A stretch of DNA of 64,000 nt from Trochalopteron elliotii (GCA_024734555.1 JANPWX010000614.1:278649-342648), one strand, 5' to 3'; shown: positions 35,311 to 48,624, counted from the first letter of the stretch. Numbers and translations are program-made. Notes: a model not told the origin generated them from the letters alone.

Positions 35311-38300
35311 TCAGGGGTCTTCCACTTCATCAACCACTTCTTCCTCTCTGTTGTCCGTGCTGCCGTGGCCAGTGTGTGCTGGGGCCAGGGCTCGGCTCAT
35401 GGGAATGCCAGCTCCTCGGTGCACGGCCTCCATGGTCTGTGGGGACACGTAGTAGCTCAGGTTCGAGGCTGGAATTCTTTTCTCCATCTCTTCCAGGTAG
35501 CGATAAGCCTAAAGGAATGCAGAGATCACTGTCAGAGGGTGCACTGCTACAGGGGCCCCAGTAAATTATTTCTTGTGCTTTGCACATTAGAAGTGAAGTT
35601 CATCAGCTGGAGGAACTTGTATTTGGCACCTGCATGTTTCATTGGAGCAGCAGGCACTGAACCTGTTCAAGGAGTGTGTGGCACATCTGCCCTGAAGGAG
35701 TGAATCACTGTTTCCTCAAATAACTGCCCTTTTACCGTTTTCTTCTCTGGCCAGGTGGCAAACACAGTGTGGTGGCATTATTGCAGCACACACCCAGACA
35801 GACCCTCTGCTCTCATTTCATCACTGGGAATGCTTAAGAATCTACCATCATTTTATGCTCTGTGTCCTGAGAGCATTCCTTTTCACCTCTCCTCCCACAG
35901 AATGAAAAATAGGCATAAAGTTCCTGAGCTGCGCCTCACCCTGCTGCACATTTAGGCTCCTACCATGGAACACCTTCCTGCATGAAAGCCACACTTCACC
36001 AAGCTGCACAGGTGGATGATATGGGTTCTGTAGGTTAGAAGAATTAAGACTTCACTTACTGTATGGAACTCCTCCACTTGTGCATAATGCTGAACCAAAA
36101 ATCCCAGGACATCACCATGCCGGATGGCATCGTCCAAGTCCTGTTCAGCCAGGAGCAGTTCACACTGCCTGACTGCTTCTTCAGTGTCTTCAGGGTAAAC
36201 TCTAGGAAGGGGCAAAAGGGCAGTGTCACAGCCCAGGGAGAGCATTCAGCCAAGGACAGGGAAGAGTTTTTACTGCATTAGGTGTCATGACAGAAGCCCA
36301 AACAAAACCCAGAAACGCCCCCCCTTGTCCTGGGGCTGATTGGCCAGCGGGGGCAGCAAGGGAGGGGGAAACTGCAGAGCTCCCTCTAGTCCTGGGCTCC
36401 CAGCAGAGGCAAGACATGGAGCTGCTGGAGAGAGTCCAGAGGAGGCCATGAAGGTGTTCCAAGGGCTGGAGCCCCTTTGGACCCAGGCTGGGAGAGCTGG
36501 AGGTCTTCACCTAGAGAAGGCTCCAGCAAGACCTCAGAGCCCCTTCCAGTGCCTAAAGCCATGCCTGGAGAGCTGGAGAGGAACTGGGGACAAGGGCCCT
36601 GAGGAACAGGACAAGGGGCAATGGCTTCCCACTGCCAGAGGGCAGGGTTAGATGGGCTATTGGGAAGGAATTGTTCCCTGTGAGTGGGGAGGCCCTGGCA
36701 GAGGTTACCCAGAGAAGCTGTGACAGCCCCTGGATTCCTGGAAGTGTCCAAGGGCCAGTTGGCTGGGGATTGGAACAGCATGGGATAGTGGAAGGTGTCC
36801 CTGCCTGTGCCAGGCTTTTGGAACAAGATGGTCTTTAAGGTGCCTTCCCACCCAAATCAGTCTGTGATTTTATGATAATCACCTTTCTGGCTACACCTGT
36901 CTTGGTCTATGTCCTTCTCTTTCAGGTTACCTTTCCACTTTTCATGCAGTGTTTTAAATGCACTTTTAAAAATCACATCATGGTTTGCCTGCTAGAAAAA
37001 TATACCAGCAGCTTTTTTTTGCAGCAAGCTGCAAATTACTTATTAAATTTTAGGTGCTGTTACAACTTCTGTTCTGATATGATATTTCTGTCACTTAGTT
37101 TCTGTGCTCTCCATGCTGCAGCTCACCTCTGAGCATGGATGAACCGCTTCATCAGACTCATCCTGCTCTGCAGGTGGCCAAGTTTGCTTTCCTGTTCCAC
37201 AGGGCTTCTGGCCTTTGCTTTGGAAAGGCACTTGTATGCTTCTGTCAGTGCTCTTTGGGCTTTTTCATAGTTCTGATACTCATCAATTTCTACCTGCAAG
37301 AGGAGAAAGGAGATGGTCTTGCTCCAGAGCCAATAAACCAAACACCTTCAGCAATCATAGAAAGGGCAGTACCTGAGCACATGCATCATAGAAACCTGCC
37401 AGGAGCTCAAGGGCCCCTCCTTTGGTGTAGAAGCTGATAATATTCGCAATAATCTTTGCGTCCTTACGCCAATCCAGTGACTGCAGGTAGTTGGCTGCCA
37501 TGATATAAATCTCTCTCTGTCTGGAAACTCCCGCAAAGAAGATAATTTTCTCAGTATCTCCAGATTTCAGCAATGCCCTCATAGCCTGGCAAGGAAAAGA
37601 GTGGCACAGAGAGGGAGAGGGAAAATATTGTGAATGCGAAAACGCCATCAAGATGGCTCAGAAGTTTCATCTGGGTAGTTACTGTAGGAAGTCTGCTTCA
37701 AGGTTTACTTCCCAAAACATCCTCGTTTTGAGGCTATCCAGGCTGACCTTTAATTTGTTTCCTGCTTGTGTGTATTTCTTGGTGGCCACATGGTAGTTGC
37801 CTTGTCTCATGCAGCAGTCGGCAATTTGCTCCAGCAGCTCCCTCCGGGACTCCTCAGAGAGATCCTGGGACTCCTTGGAGACTGTCATCTTCTCGGCCAG
37901 CTCCTCTGTGATGGTCAGGTTCTGCTCCAGGCAAAGCTGCAGAGCTTCGTGGTACTGATGGGAGCAAGAGAACAATGAGATGTTGCAAACACTATTGTGA
38001 TATCTCACATTTGCTTGTGATATCTCACATTTGCTTGTGATGTAACCTACAGAAATCAGCTACAAACACAAGCAGCTGAGGATGCTCTGTCTGGAACACA
38101 GTGCTGTAGTTACATCTCTCAACATCAGGCCCTGTTCAGGCACACACTGTCCCATTTTGTTTTCTAAGAAGAACAAGTTTATTCCATGACAGCATTGCTC
38201 TCACACAAGTATGCCACTAGAGATTCAGCCATTTTGATTCTGAACATGAAATTTTCAGACATACAAATCAGGTTTGTTAGGAATGATCAGTAATAACATT

Positions 38301-41300
38301 TTCAGCAAATATAAATAAATTGAAAGATTTTGTTAAATTTTTTGTACTTCGCATATAGGAACAAATTCTGAGTAGGCTATACAAAAGCTTGTAGTACAGA
38401 AAAGGGCTACAGTACCCTTGCAAAATGTGGAAGAAAGCCAGCCATAGGAGCTTGTTAAAGAGGAGTGAACACAGGAGTGCTCTGGTACCCAGCATTTTGT
38501 CAAGGCTGAGCTGCCAGTGCCCCTGAATCACTGGCTTAAGAGGAATCTTGAAACTTTACAAGTCTCTTGTATCTGTTTACCTGCACAGATGAATGGCTGT
38601 GTGCAGGTACATACCTGTTGTGCTCCTCTACCTGTGCACAGGGGACAAGAGGGCTCAGCTCACCTTCTTGGCCGTGAGCAGCAGCTCCATTGCCTTCTCA
38701 TACTGAGCATGTTCAATGAAGAACCCAGAGCAGCGGGCAAGCAGGGCCGGGTCGGACTTCTCATCCAGGTCCTCAGCAATGAGCTGTAGGGCCCCAAACT
38801 GCTGTGTGGCAAAGGCCAGCTCTAGGGCTTTGGAGAAGTGTCCTGCCTGCAAAATTAGGAATGAGGCTTCAAAGACTAGAATGAGCATTACAGAGCCAGT
38901 TTACAGGATGCCCTAGAGTGGCTTAATAAAGCATTACTCACTGTGAAAAAATGACTAATAAACAGGACATAGTAAGCACCACAGCTGATTTAACATTCCT
39001 CTGCTGTAGGAACTGCTTTGGTGTAAAGTTTGGGAGTTTTTACTAAAAAAAACATTTACCTTGTGGTATAACATGACAGCTCTGTCCATTTGATCCCCCC
39101 TTTCCTCATAATAGCTGGCTGCCTCTATCATGTCTTCTGGTGAGCTCAGGAGAGCCAGGTTCATCAGTTGATCATCTAAATTATTCGCCTGTTCAAAAGC
39201 AAAGGTTTGGCTCTGGATGTGCACGCACAAATTTCAGAATTCCAACTTCTGGCAAGCCTGTGGTTTTATGCTGTCACATAGTATTAAACTCTCATACCCT
39301 TCTATGTAAAACCTCTACAACCCCTATGATTTTCAGCTTCAATTACGATTATTTCTTTCAGGGAGTTTCTGATGAGCTGTTTAAGAAAATACATTTCCAA
39401 ACCACCAAGGCTTTATTGATCCACCTTTGGTAGAAGAGGTCAGCAGAAACCAGGAGCAGCTCCATCATGGGCTGTCCACAAGCAGGCAGTGTCTTATGGG
39501 AGAGAGTGGGCACAAACACCATGTACCACCAAAGGGAGAACCCTGTGCTGGTGTGGGCACACGGCAGCTCTCTGCGTACCTTGCACAAGCGGATGGCGTT
39601 GTTGAATGCCTGGGCCCGGCTGTAGAAGTGCACGGCCTGCTTGATGTCCTCCTGACTCTCATACTGGCGTGCCAGGTGATAGGAGGCTGCCCCATTCCCC
39701 GTTTCATTTGCTATTTCAGCAGCCTGCAGAGGGAATTGTGCAGCTTTACTTCATGTCCACGCTCCTCCCAGGAATGAGAATTCTGGAAGTAGGTGGAAGC
39801 AGGCTGCCTTACCTTCTGAATGTTGCCTTGAAAGCAGTGGACACGGACTAGGGAAAAATAATCCTGAGCCAGTGCATAGTACTTCAATGCAGATTCCATG
39901 TCTGACTGGCTTTCCAAGTACTGTGCCCACCACTTCCACAGGCTCCTGGAAGAGCAACAATATTAACTGCAGCAATGAGAACTGCCAGATGCTGGTTTAC
40001 ACTCCTAGAGAGCTTGAACTAAAAACTGAACACACTTTTTACAACACAGGCTTCACCCCAGCTCTTGGGGGTTAGGTTTGTTCCTTTTTTACTCTAAAGA
40101 ATTTCTCCCCATAAGTTATTAGGAGACTAAGTACTGGGTACATAAGGATGCTTGACCAAAACAAAGAGGTGGCCAAAAGTCAGGAGGGGGAGATAAGGAC
40201 AGGGCTGGGGGCAGCTTCACTCTCTCTCGCTCCCTCTTGCTCCCAGCATCGCATCAGAGAGGACACGGCCAGGCTGCTGCTTGCTGCAGGAGGAGTTTTC
40301 TGTCCCAACGGTCTAGTCCTGAGAAAATCTACCACCATCTGCTCGTGGGCCCTGGAATGCTGAGCCCGCCTCCTCCTGCCCTGTTTGGCTGGCCCTGTCC
40401 CACCACTGCTGTTTCTTCGATACTGTCTTGAGGTTTTTTACTACTCTGTAGCCCCTCACTGCCCTGCTGGGATGTCCCTGACGTTCCAGCTACCAATAGC
40501 AGAGCTTCTGATCATCCACCAGCCCAGGATTTTTCCACCATTCCAGCTTGGTTGCTCTGAGTCCCAAGAGATTGGACTGCCCTGGGCTTTGTGAAACAAA
40601 GCCCCTCGAGGTTCCTGATTCTGTTATTATTATTGCTGTAGTTGTTGTTTGTTTGCCTTTGTTATACATACTAGTAAAGAACTGTTATTCCTATTCCCAT
40701 ACTTCTGCCTGCAACCCTCTTTAATTTTCTAAATTTTAATAATTTGAAGGGAGGCCCTGCCTCTCCTTAGTGGATACCTGTCTTTCAATCCAAGACACCA
40801 ACCCAAGTGTGACACTCCCAAGATCTGCACTATACAGGAAGTCAGCCTGGATAACCAGTGTGGCAGTTCTTGAGCAAGTGCAGCATAAACCTGAAAAGCT
40901 GTTGGAGGGTCACAGTGGATAAGGCAGGGGTTGAGACTGAGAGGATTCACACTCTGTCATCCTCGCTCTCATCACAAATTGTACATGGGACCTGACAGCC
41001 CTGTGTAGAAGGAACAAGCACAGCACTGACTTGTCTTTCATCTTGTTGATATAGTTCTCCAGGGCTTGTAAGTCTTCAGAGAGCATTCGAGGTACTTCGA
41101 ACCGGTGTGTGTCTGACTTTTCATAGCTGTAGAGAAGAAGAACATATTAAATGTGAAATGACAGCCCCCTTATTAGCTCTTTATGTGTAAAACATCCATT
41201 TAATCTTGTTTGCTAGCCATCAACTAACAACACTGGCAACAACTGCTTTAGCTGTATAAGTAAGTTCACTGTAAGATCAGTCGCAGTCCACCAGAACCAT

Positions 41301-44215
41301 CAAAAATGAAAAGTTCAGTGGTACTGCCAAGCACTTGGAATGAGGGAGGTGTGATCTTCACAGCACAGGAAATACTTTAAAAGTGCCAGTGATGGCCCAA
41401 GTAAGTATTCCAGAAAGTTCCCCAAGCATCAAGCACACCCGGCTGGACAGGTCACAAATGCCCCAGGCTCCACAATGTACCACCCACTGCAACATCACTG
41501 CCCCTGCTGGAAGGTCACTGCCCTTACCCCAGCACCCACCTTGTCTAACCCCACTGCCCACCATGACCATCAGTGGGTCTGCATGAGCACAGCAGAGCTC
41601 TGCTTTGATTCTGAACAGAATTGACCTTACTGGATGATGGTGATGACAATTATGATGATGGGAACTTTCATATTGGAAAACTCATAGAAACAGGATCTCA
41701 AACAAGAAATACAAGACATCAAAAATACCCTCCCCTAACATCTCATGGGACTTGGCAGTCACAGGAGAGGATCAGGCACCAGAAGCAACCAAGTCAAACT
41801 AAATTCTGCTCCAGCAGTTGTGCCTGGGACTCTCGGGAAAAGCAAATCATGGAAAAGGAAGGAAAATATGGCAGTGGTCTTCCAGAGACAAACACAGGAC
41901 TGGATATGAGTGAGGTTTAACTACTGGCTCTGACAGACTCTTGATCTTTTAAGACACTACACATTATTTGCATGGGAGGGTGCTGGGAGGTTTCACTGGG
42001 AATACTTTCACTTTGTGATATAGAAGGCACCAGAAACAGGAAAAGACTTCAGTTAATTTTTAGTGGTCATCATCAAACATCATCCTTCACTCATCTCCAC
42101 AGGAGAAAGAGGCTTCCAGTCCCCCAGGCCCACCCAGCTGGTGCTTACTGGGTGAGTGCCAGGCTCTGCTGCCCGGTTGCCTCCAGGTGCTTCGCGTAGT
42201 TGTAGTGGGTGGTGCGCAGGTGAACCCGGTCATGAGCCTCGGCCGTTTCGATGGCTTTCTGCCACTGGTTGGAGGCCTGGTAGAACTTGTTCAAGAGGTC
42301 ATACCGTTTGCAAGCCTTGTACAGCCACTCTGCATCCTCCTGGGAGAGGAACACCCAAAATCCCCGTCAGCCCTGACCACGCTGCACGTCAGTCGCACCA
42401 GGCACTGCGCCTTGGAGCAGTTTATTAGTGCAGGGCATTGCAATTCAATTAAAGTAACAATCATTCAGGCAGGGGGTTTAACCAACTAAATACATGTGGC
42501 CTGGGATAGCATGTTGTTGGGGAACAGGATGGTATGTAAAAATAAGGAAAGCACTCAGATCCTGACATTTGTTGTCCTAGTCAATCTAGGAGGGAGGGGA
42601 ATGACACAAACAAGTCATCAATGGTCAAATGCTGTCATCAGGAGTGTGAATCTCCAAAAATGAAGACATGCTTAGGTGGGGGTACAGCCACTGACCATGT
42701 ACCCACCCAGGGGTGAGGCTTAGGAAAAGATCCTGGCACTCAGGGTTTGAGAATTAAGGTGTTGGAAGCCAGGGAACCCCTGTGACCTCCCAGCAGGTCT
42801 CAGAGGCAGCAATGCTGTTCATGGACAACTGAGCTACATTCCTGGGAATAAATGTTAATAATTTATTATGGAATTAGAACAGGAGGGTTTTGCTGATGCT
42901 GACGCAAGGGTGAGCAAATTTGGAACTATTATTTTTATTCTCTGAGAGGTACTAACTCCCATGGAAGGAACATTTTCCTGCTCCACCCAACTGCTGTCCA
43001 GCTGAACACTATATTTAGTAAATTGATATTATCTGTCCAAGACAGAAAAATGCTTTCTGTCTCTTATTGTTTCAAATTTTAAAAAGCACAGAAAGTGGAA
43101 AAGGAAGATGCCTGCCCTAGGATTCTGTATGAGATGGAAAAATGTAGTAGAGCTGCATTTGTTTTGCTGTAGTTCCCTTCCACCTCTTCAAACAGATCTA
43201 AATATCCAAGAGAAGAAGCACTGACACTTTTCAGCCTCATAGCTTTCTCTGCCAGGAAGGTTTTACATTTAGTTTGAATTTTCCTTTTTTCCTTACCTTT
43301 AACTCAGAGACAGAGAGTAACTATTCTCTTTCTCTCTCTCTCTCTCTTATACTGATCAAATAACTATAAATTGCTAAATACCTTTTCAAGCCAAATTCTA
43401 ATTATTTGGCTGTTTTCATTACTTCATTTTCTGTGAAATCTTTCCAAGAGCAGAGAAATTTGCATTGATTTTCTCTGAACCTTTTCCAGTTCACCAGCTT
43501 TTTTTTTCTATAATGAGCTACTTAAAAGGCTGGAAGTCATAATTCACAGTGGGAGAAGTCAGGATAGAAATCTGTGTGACTAGGCATCCCTGGGACAGCA
43601 CAGGCAATGAATGTGACTGACCAGAGCTCTCCATCCCCCCAGGAAAAGTCTACTTTGCCTAAACTCCTTCAACAACTTCAGGTCAGCCCTCACTCTGTGA
43701 CAGCACACAGCTCTAGCCTTTCACTCTAGAACCAAATAACTTCAAAATGGAACTTGTGTTCCATATCAGAGCTTAAATATTAGAGCTCCATATCACAGCT
43801 TAAAACATGTTTGTTGAAACATTTTAACTATAATAAAATATAGCCTTTTTAAAATCCAGTGAAACCTAGAATGATTGAGCTTGGAAGAGGTTTATGCCCC
43901 AGGAAGGCAGGTTTTTGTTAAATGTTTCACTCATAAAACAATCTTTAAAAGACATTTCCTTCAGTCAGCAGTTTCTTTCACTGAGTAATCTTTCAGAGTC
44001 TGATACAAACTCTTCACAACTTGGCTGTGGGATTTACCAGCATGCCCAGCTGTATGGCGAGCACAGCCACCCTGGCCTTCTGCTCTGGTTCTTGCTCAGC
44101 CTCCCGCAGTGCCTTGGCTCCTCTTGCATGACCCATGTGCCCCAGGCAAATTTTGGCAACATCAAGCCTGTGAGTCTTCACACACATGCGAGCCATGTTC
44201 TCCCAGACAGCCTCA
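35311..44215 (-). CDS. IFT140: IFT140, intraflagellar transport protein 140, C-terminal half (12 exons, partial)
   Basis: Coding exons in transcript order: 44038-44215, 42149-42339, 41031-41126, 39813-39945, 39580-39723, 39060-39188, 38664-38846, 37748-37954, 37373-37585, 37127-37293, 36060-36201 and 35311-35508. The stop is TGA at 35311-35313. All introns are GT-AG and the phases agree at every junction. Together they encode 659 complete residues, against about 1462 for the human protein. Highly conserved stretches include [17 protein letters not shown] in the first exon here, [49 protein letters not shown] and [17 protein letters not shown] near the end. The acidic tail ends VVDEVEDP. This is the TPR-rich alpha-helical half. 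The WD40 half and start codon are absent because the gene continues past base 64000. IFT140 is a core IFT-A subunit for retrograde transport in cilia and for ciliary entry of membrane proteins. Loss in humans causes skeletal and retinal ciliopathies. The first base at 44215 finishes a codon begun in an exon outside the window. Confidence 0.95.
36375..36877 (+). mobile_element. CR1 LINE 3' fragment in IFT140 intron
   Basis: One of the longer copies in the window: ccatgaaggtgttccaaggg, ggctggagcccctttggacc, ctggagaggaactggggaca, ggaaggtgtccctgcctgtg and the tail tctgtgattttatgat. Antisense to IFT140, between exons 36060-36201 and 37127-37293. Confidence 0.9.
37996..38040. repeat. Direct duplication, 20-bp unit x 2
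   Basis: tgtgatatctcacatttgct occurs at 37996-38015 and again at 38016-38035, followed by tgtga. It lies about 45 bp upstream, on the - strand, of the IFT140 exon ending at 37954. Confidence 0.9.
40060..40800 (+). mobile_element. Solo LTR of an endogenous retrovirus (songbird type), in IFT140 intron
   Basis: A GC-to-AT graded block with LTR features: a retroviral-like promoter half with cagcatcgcatcagagagga and caggctgctgcttgctgcag, then tacatactagtaaagaactg (an AGTAAA poly(A) signal) followed by ttattcctattcccatactt, then aaattttaataatttgaagg, ending near ctgtctttcaatccaagaca. This layout is familiar from abundant passerine LTRs. No internal retroviral genes are present. The boundaries are approximate and target-site duplications were not resolved. 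It lies antisense to IFT140 between exons 39813-39945 and 41031-41126. Confidence 0.75.
42340..44037 (-). other. IFT140: IFT140 intron between exons 44038-44215 and 42149-42339
   Basis: No gene or mobile element recognised. Contains a (TC)n microsatellite at 43325-43348 and an imperfect 18-bp repeat, tccatatcagagcttaaa, at about 43760 with a one-mismatch copy at about 43787. Confidence 0.6.
43325..43348. repeat. (TC)n microsatellite
   Basis: tctctttctctctctctctc-type run in an IFT140 intron. Confidence 0.9.
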
Positions 44216-44479
44216 CTGCAGGAAACAGGAAAGAAAAAGAGAGCTGTTATTGTGTCACCGGGAAGGCAGGTGAGGTGTGAGGAGAGAGAGTGTGAAAGGG
44301 GAAACCATCAGTGTGTTGGGAATGGGGTGACTGTCACAGAGACTCCAACAGAGTGTGAGACCAAAGAGGAACAGAAGCAGGCCCACACACAAAGGTCAGT
44401 TCTTGACCCGAACCTTAAGGAAATATTTACACCAATGTCTAAACAACAGCAGCTACACCTCTACTCAGGAGACAGGCTG

Positions 44480-44856
44480 AGAGAGTTGGGGATGTTTTAC
44501 CTGCAGAAGAGAAGGCTCTGAGGAGAACTTAAGAACACCTTCCAGTGCCTAAAGGAGCTCCAGGAGAGCTGGAGAGGGAGTTGGTACAAGTGATGGAGGG
44601 ACAGCACAAAGGGGAATGGTTTTAAATTGAAAAAGGGGAGATGCAGATTGGAAGAAATTCTTCCCTGTGAGGTTGGTGAGGCCCTGGCACAGGCTGCCCA
44701 GAGAAGCTGTGGCTGCCCCATACCTGGAAGTGTTCAAGGCCAGGTTGAAGGGGGCTTGGAGCTACCTGGGAATAGTGGAAGGTGTCCCTGCCCAAAGCAG
44801 GGGTGGGTAGAACTACATGGTCTTTCAAAGTTCCTTCCAACCCAAACCAGCGCCCA
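44480..44856 (+). mobile_element. CR1 LINE 3' fragment in IFT140 intron
   Basis: gaacaccttccagtgcctaa, ggaagaaattcttccctgtg, gccctggcacaggctgccca, gtgttcaaggccaggttgaa and ggaaggtgtccctgcccaaa are CR1 3' landmarks in the sense orientation. It starts about 260 bp before the IFT140 exon ending at 44215 in transcript direction. Confidence 0.9.
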
Positions 44857-47179
44857 CCCTGCTGTAGCTGCAACCTATGGACAGTCACAACTCCCACACT
44901 GATGTTCAGAAATCAGAATTAAAATTATGAGAAGAGTCTTAACCTCACACTGGAAATCTCCTGCTGCAGTCTGGAGTAGTTTAAATACTGAACAACTATT
45001 GGGAGCCCAATTGTTGTACTCAGTAATAGGGAATAATGTGTAGAAAAATTACCAAACAACCATGTTCTAATTTAAAACTTGCATAAAACAGGCAAAAAGA
45101 AAAGCTTTGTGATGCTCAGAACAAGAACTCCTCAGGGCTATGAATTTGCAGTTAACACTGCAAAGTCCCCTGCCCAGGCAAGGCAGGACAGGCTGAAGAC
45201 CATGCTCATGGCTGGAATGGCTGGCAGGATTGCTCAGCAGAACGACCACGACAGAACTGACCATCACAGAGTGGGACAAGCAAAGATTTTCACAGATTCT
45301 ATTCACATTTGAGGCTCTTCAGAATTTCATGCAATATGTTTGACTAATAAAAACCATGAGCATTCAAAATAAAGTTTTTTTCAATGTCACCCCCAGCAGA
45401 GGTATGGTTTGTGTCGTTCTCAGGCACTAACACAGCACAAAGTACAGATCTAAATTTTAAAAGCGGGAGGAAAAAAAGAAAATAATAGAATAGAATGACA
45501 CTTTATGACCTGCCACCAAATTCCCTTCCAGTTTTCCTATGATTAAAATGTTTTTCTGTTTCCAGTGGCTGTGGGAAAGCCCTGCACAAACAGGAGAAAG
45601 TGACTAACTGGGAAGCAGTGGAACAGGTGAACCACAATGTGCTCTTCAATACATACACTAAGAAAAGGCACAGGAAAAATTCTTTGCATAATTTGCTTTA
45701 GAATTAGAGCATCTTTTACTTGCAGTGCGACTCATAAAGGTTTCAGGTAGTAATCAACATAAGTGATACAGACTTCACTGAGAACAAACAGTATAGAGAA
45801 AAAAAAAGGAACAGAAGTGATAAATCAGGGACAAATTTCAGAAAGATCAGAAGTGGTTTTGGTTTAGAAAAGCAAAAATGCATGTCTGAGTGCCACCTTT
45901 CTTACAACTGAATGGTATTCAAACACAGACTCCTCATGCTCTTTACCTACATGTCCAAGCTCTCCAGCTGAGGAGCCAAAAGGAACATTGAAATAAAGCA
46001 TGAAATAAAGGTAATTTCAGACCTGGAAGAGCCTGACAGAAACCAGTGCTAGATCCTTCTGCGCATCACCCCTCAATACAGAAATGCTGCCTTGTGTCAG
46101 CAGATGTGACCTTCCTAATTTCTGAAAAGTTGAAACAGTTTTCTATTTTATTCCAGACACTATCTGTATCTGGAATTGGAAAAAGTGGGAAAAACATCTT
46201 TAAACAACATTGACATTATCAACATGATGTTAGTTATGTTCCCCTGGCTTTGACCAACACAGCCAGTTGAGTTCTGTCCTTAGGAAAAGCTGCTCAAGGC
46301 TGTGTCTGGGCACAGCTGTGCTTCACAGCACTTGAGGAGAAGTACATTTTCCAAGCCCTGCATTGTGCCAGAAGAAGCTGCCAACAGCCACTTGGCTCTG
46401 GGTGAAGGAATGCATGTCTGTACTGGGCTTTGTCAAGCTGACTAACAGTGAGTTTCTGAAAGGAAATCAAAGTCTTTATTTTTCAGAGCTCTGACAGCTC
46501 TCAACTCCCTCCATGCAGGAAGATGAGAGTTCATGGGCTCAAACAGGCAAGCGGATGAGATTCTTATTTAGACTACAGGGAGTGGAAACTTTTGAGAGGA
46601 AACAGACTACACCGTGTATTTTAAAGTACAAAGTTAAAAGATAAGAGCGTGCAGAGAGTCACAGCAGGATTTAGGAGATGTTGCTCATCATCTCTCAGCT
46701 GTGTTCAGCTTTCCTGGATGGCAACAACTCGTGCCAATGTCAAAATGCAGCAGGAGTTGCTGCCCCTAGGTCTCCTCCTTGGGAGCTCTTGCCCCCACCC
46801 CCAATACCTGCCTGTGGGCCATGCGGGCACCCAGGTTCCTCTGCCCTGAGGAGCTGGAGTTCTGCCATCCCATCTCTTTCTCCTCCACTCTGAAACATTT
46901 GCAAAATGAAGCCGAGAGGCTTGAGCCATGGGGTCAACAACAGTCAGCTGTCAGGGGCAGCAACAAACACAGAGGGAGAAACATCTGCAATCGATGTGCT
47001 CTGCAGTTGGTTTTATTCTGGTAGGCACTGCCTTCTGCCACCCTGTCTGGGCAGAGGGTGAGCACACCAGGCTCAAACTGCACCAAAGACACTGAATCTG
47101 GGAGTGCTCACGGCAGAGCACAGCTTGCATGGACTGTCAGCACAGAGATCACAGCAAGAGATAAGAGGGACACCAAAGA

Positions 47180-47275
47180 AAGGTGTCCCTGCCCATGGCA
47201 GAGAGTTGGTGCTAGATGGTTCTTAAGGTCCTTTCCAACCCAAACCATTCTATGATTCTAAGATTCTGAGAGACA
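47180..47275 (+). mobile_element. Short CR1 LINE 3' end
   Basis: aggtgtccctgcccatggca then aaggtcctttccaacccaaa and the tail ccattctatgattctaagat. Confidence 0.85.
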
Positions 47276-48624
47276 TGATCAGAGCAGTTCACCAGCACAA
47301 GAACCCACAGCAGGCAAGACCACTGACTCCCTCTGACCATCCCTTCTCCTGCTTCTCCCCTGCAGAAACCTGAAGGAGTGTTTCACCTAAGGAACCTTGC
47401 TCTGGCCAGAGTGGTTCCCATACCCCACTGAGTTTGATTAGCAGCTGCACAGGGCAGAGCAACAGCCATGGCCCCCATGGAACTGCAGCAGAGACTGGTT
47501 CTTTCCAGTAGACACATCCTTTACCAGAGGGACAATGCTCTGATAAGGTACATGGAGAGGAAAGGGTAGGGAAGGGGAGGGGATCCTGGGAGTACCCACA
47601 ACCCACTTCCATTTCTCTCTGTGTTTCATGAAGACCAACGTCAGCCACAAGATGCACAACCTCCCGGCAGGCACGTACCTCCAGCAGCAGGGCAAGTTTT
47701 GCTCCCCCTCAGAAATGTGGGCAGATAGATGTGGGCCTGGTGAAGGAACAAGAAACAGGAGGTGCAGAACAGGTTCACTTAAATCCCAGGGAAAACAACA
47801 GTTTATCTCCCAACAGCTGCCAGTGTAGTAAGAAAGATGAATCTGTTCATGCATCCCTAAAAGGCAGCAATGCTCCTTTCCAGGCCTGGCCCTGCTGTCC
47901 ATATAAAATGCCAAGTAATATTTTTTCCTGCTCTCAACTCTAACTCTGGGAATTTCCTGTTCTTCCCCTCCTCCTCCTTTCATCCCCCTGAAAAGCCTCT
48001 CACATCTGTACTTCATCAGCCAAAGCTGGAAACGTAATGAAGCCCAGGCACAGCAGCAGTGGGAGCAGAGCCATGGGAAGGCATCCCAAGCAGCCTGGGA
48101 GCCCCAAGCCCCCCACCAGGCACAGGGATACACCATCCACTGCTGCACCCTGTACTCCCAGGCTCCAGGTCACATCCACAGTGCCAGGGTTTTGGGAAGC
48201 AAATGACGCCTCTGAAGAGTGGACACAAATTTTGCCACATATTTGATGAAAGTTTCCTTGCTTTGTATCTGGCCTTTCATATCTGTGTTTTCTGTGTTTA
48301 CAGCATCCACAGTCTGATCTCACAAACTCTTCTGTTCCCATATATTTTTCATTGCCTATATAGCATGAAAGTTTAAAGAAAAAAATGGAATATTATTTAG
48401 AAGTGCTGGAGATTTATATGTCTGAAGCATCTCAGAAAAACCTTTTCTCCCTGTATTTAATGGGCTATATTTGGAAAATGAACATTGATTAGGATCAGGG
48501 TAAAAAGAATTTATCTCTTTTCAATTTGGGCCCCACTTTGTTGAACTGGGCCCTATAATATACACACTATATATAACAAATTAATAGTGCATCCTGTAAT
48601 GTTATAGATATATATATAGATAAT

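Noticed and set aside
47438..48148. 236-codon open frame on the - strand in the IFT140 intron
   Set aside because: Composition is Trp/Cys-rich and irregular, there are no splice-linked partners, and it resembles no family I know. GC-rich intron DNA gives such frames by chance.
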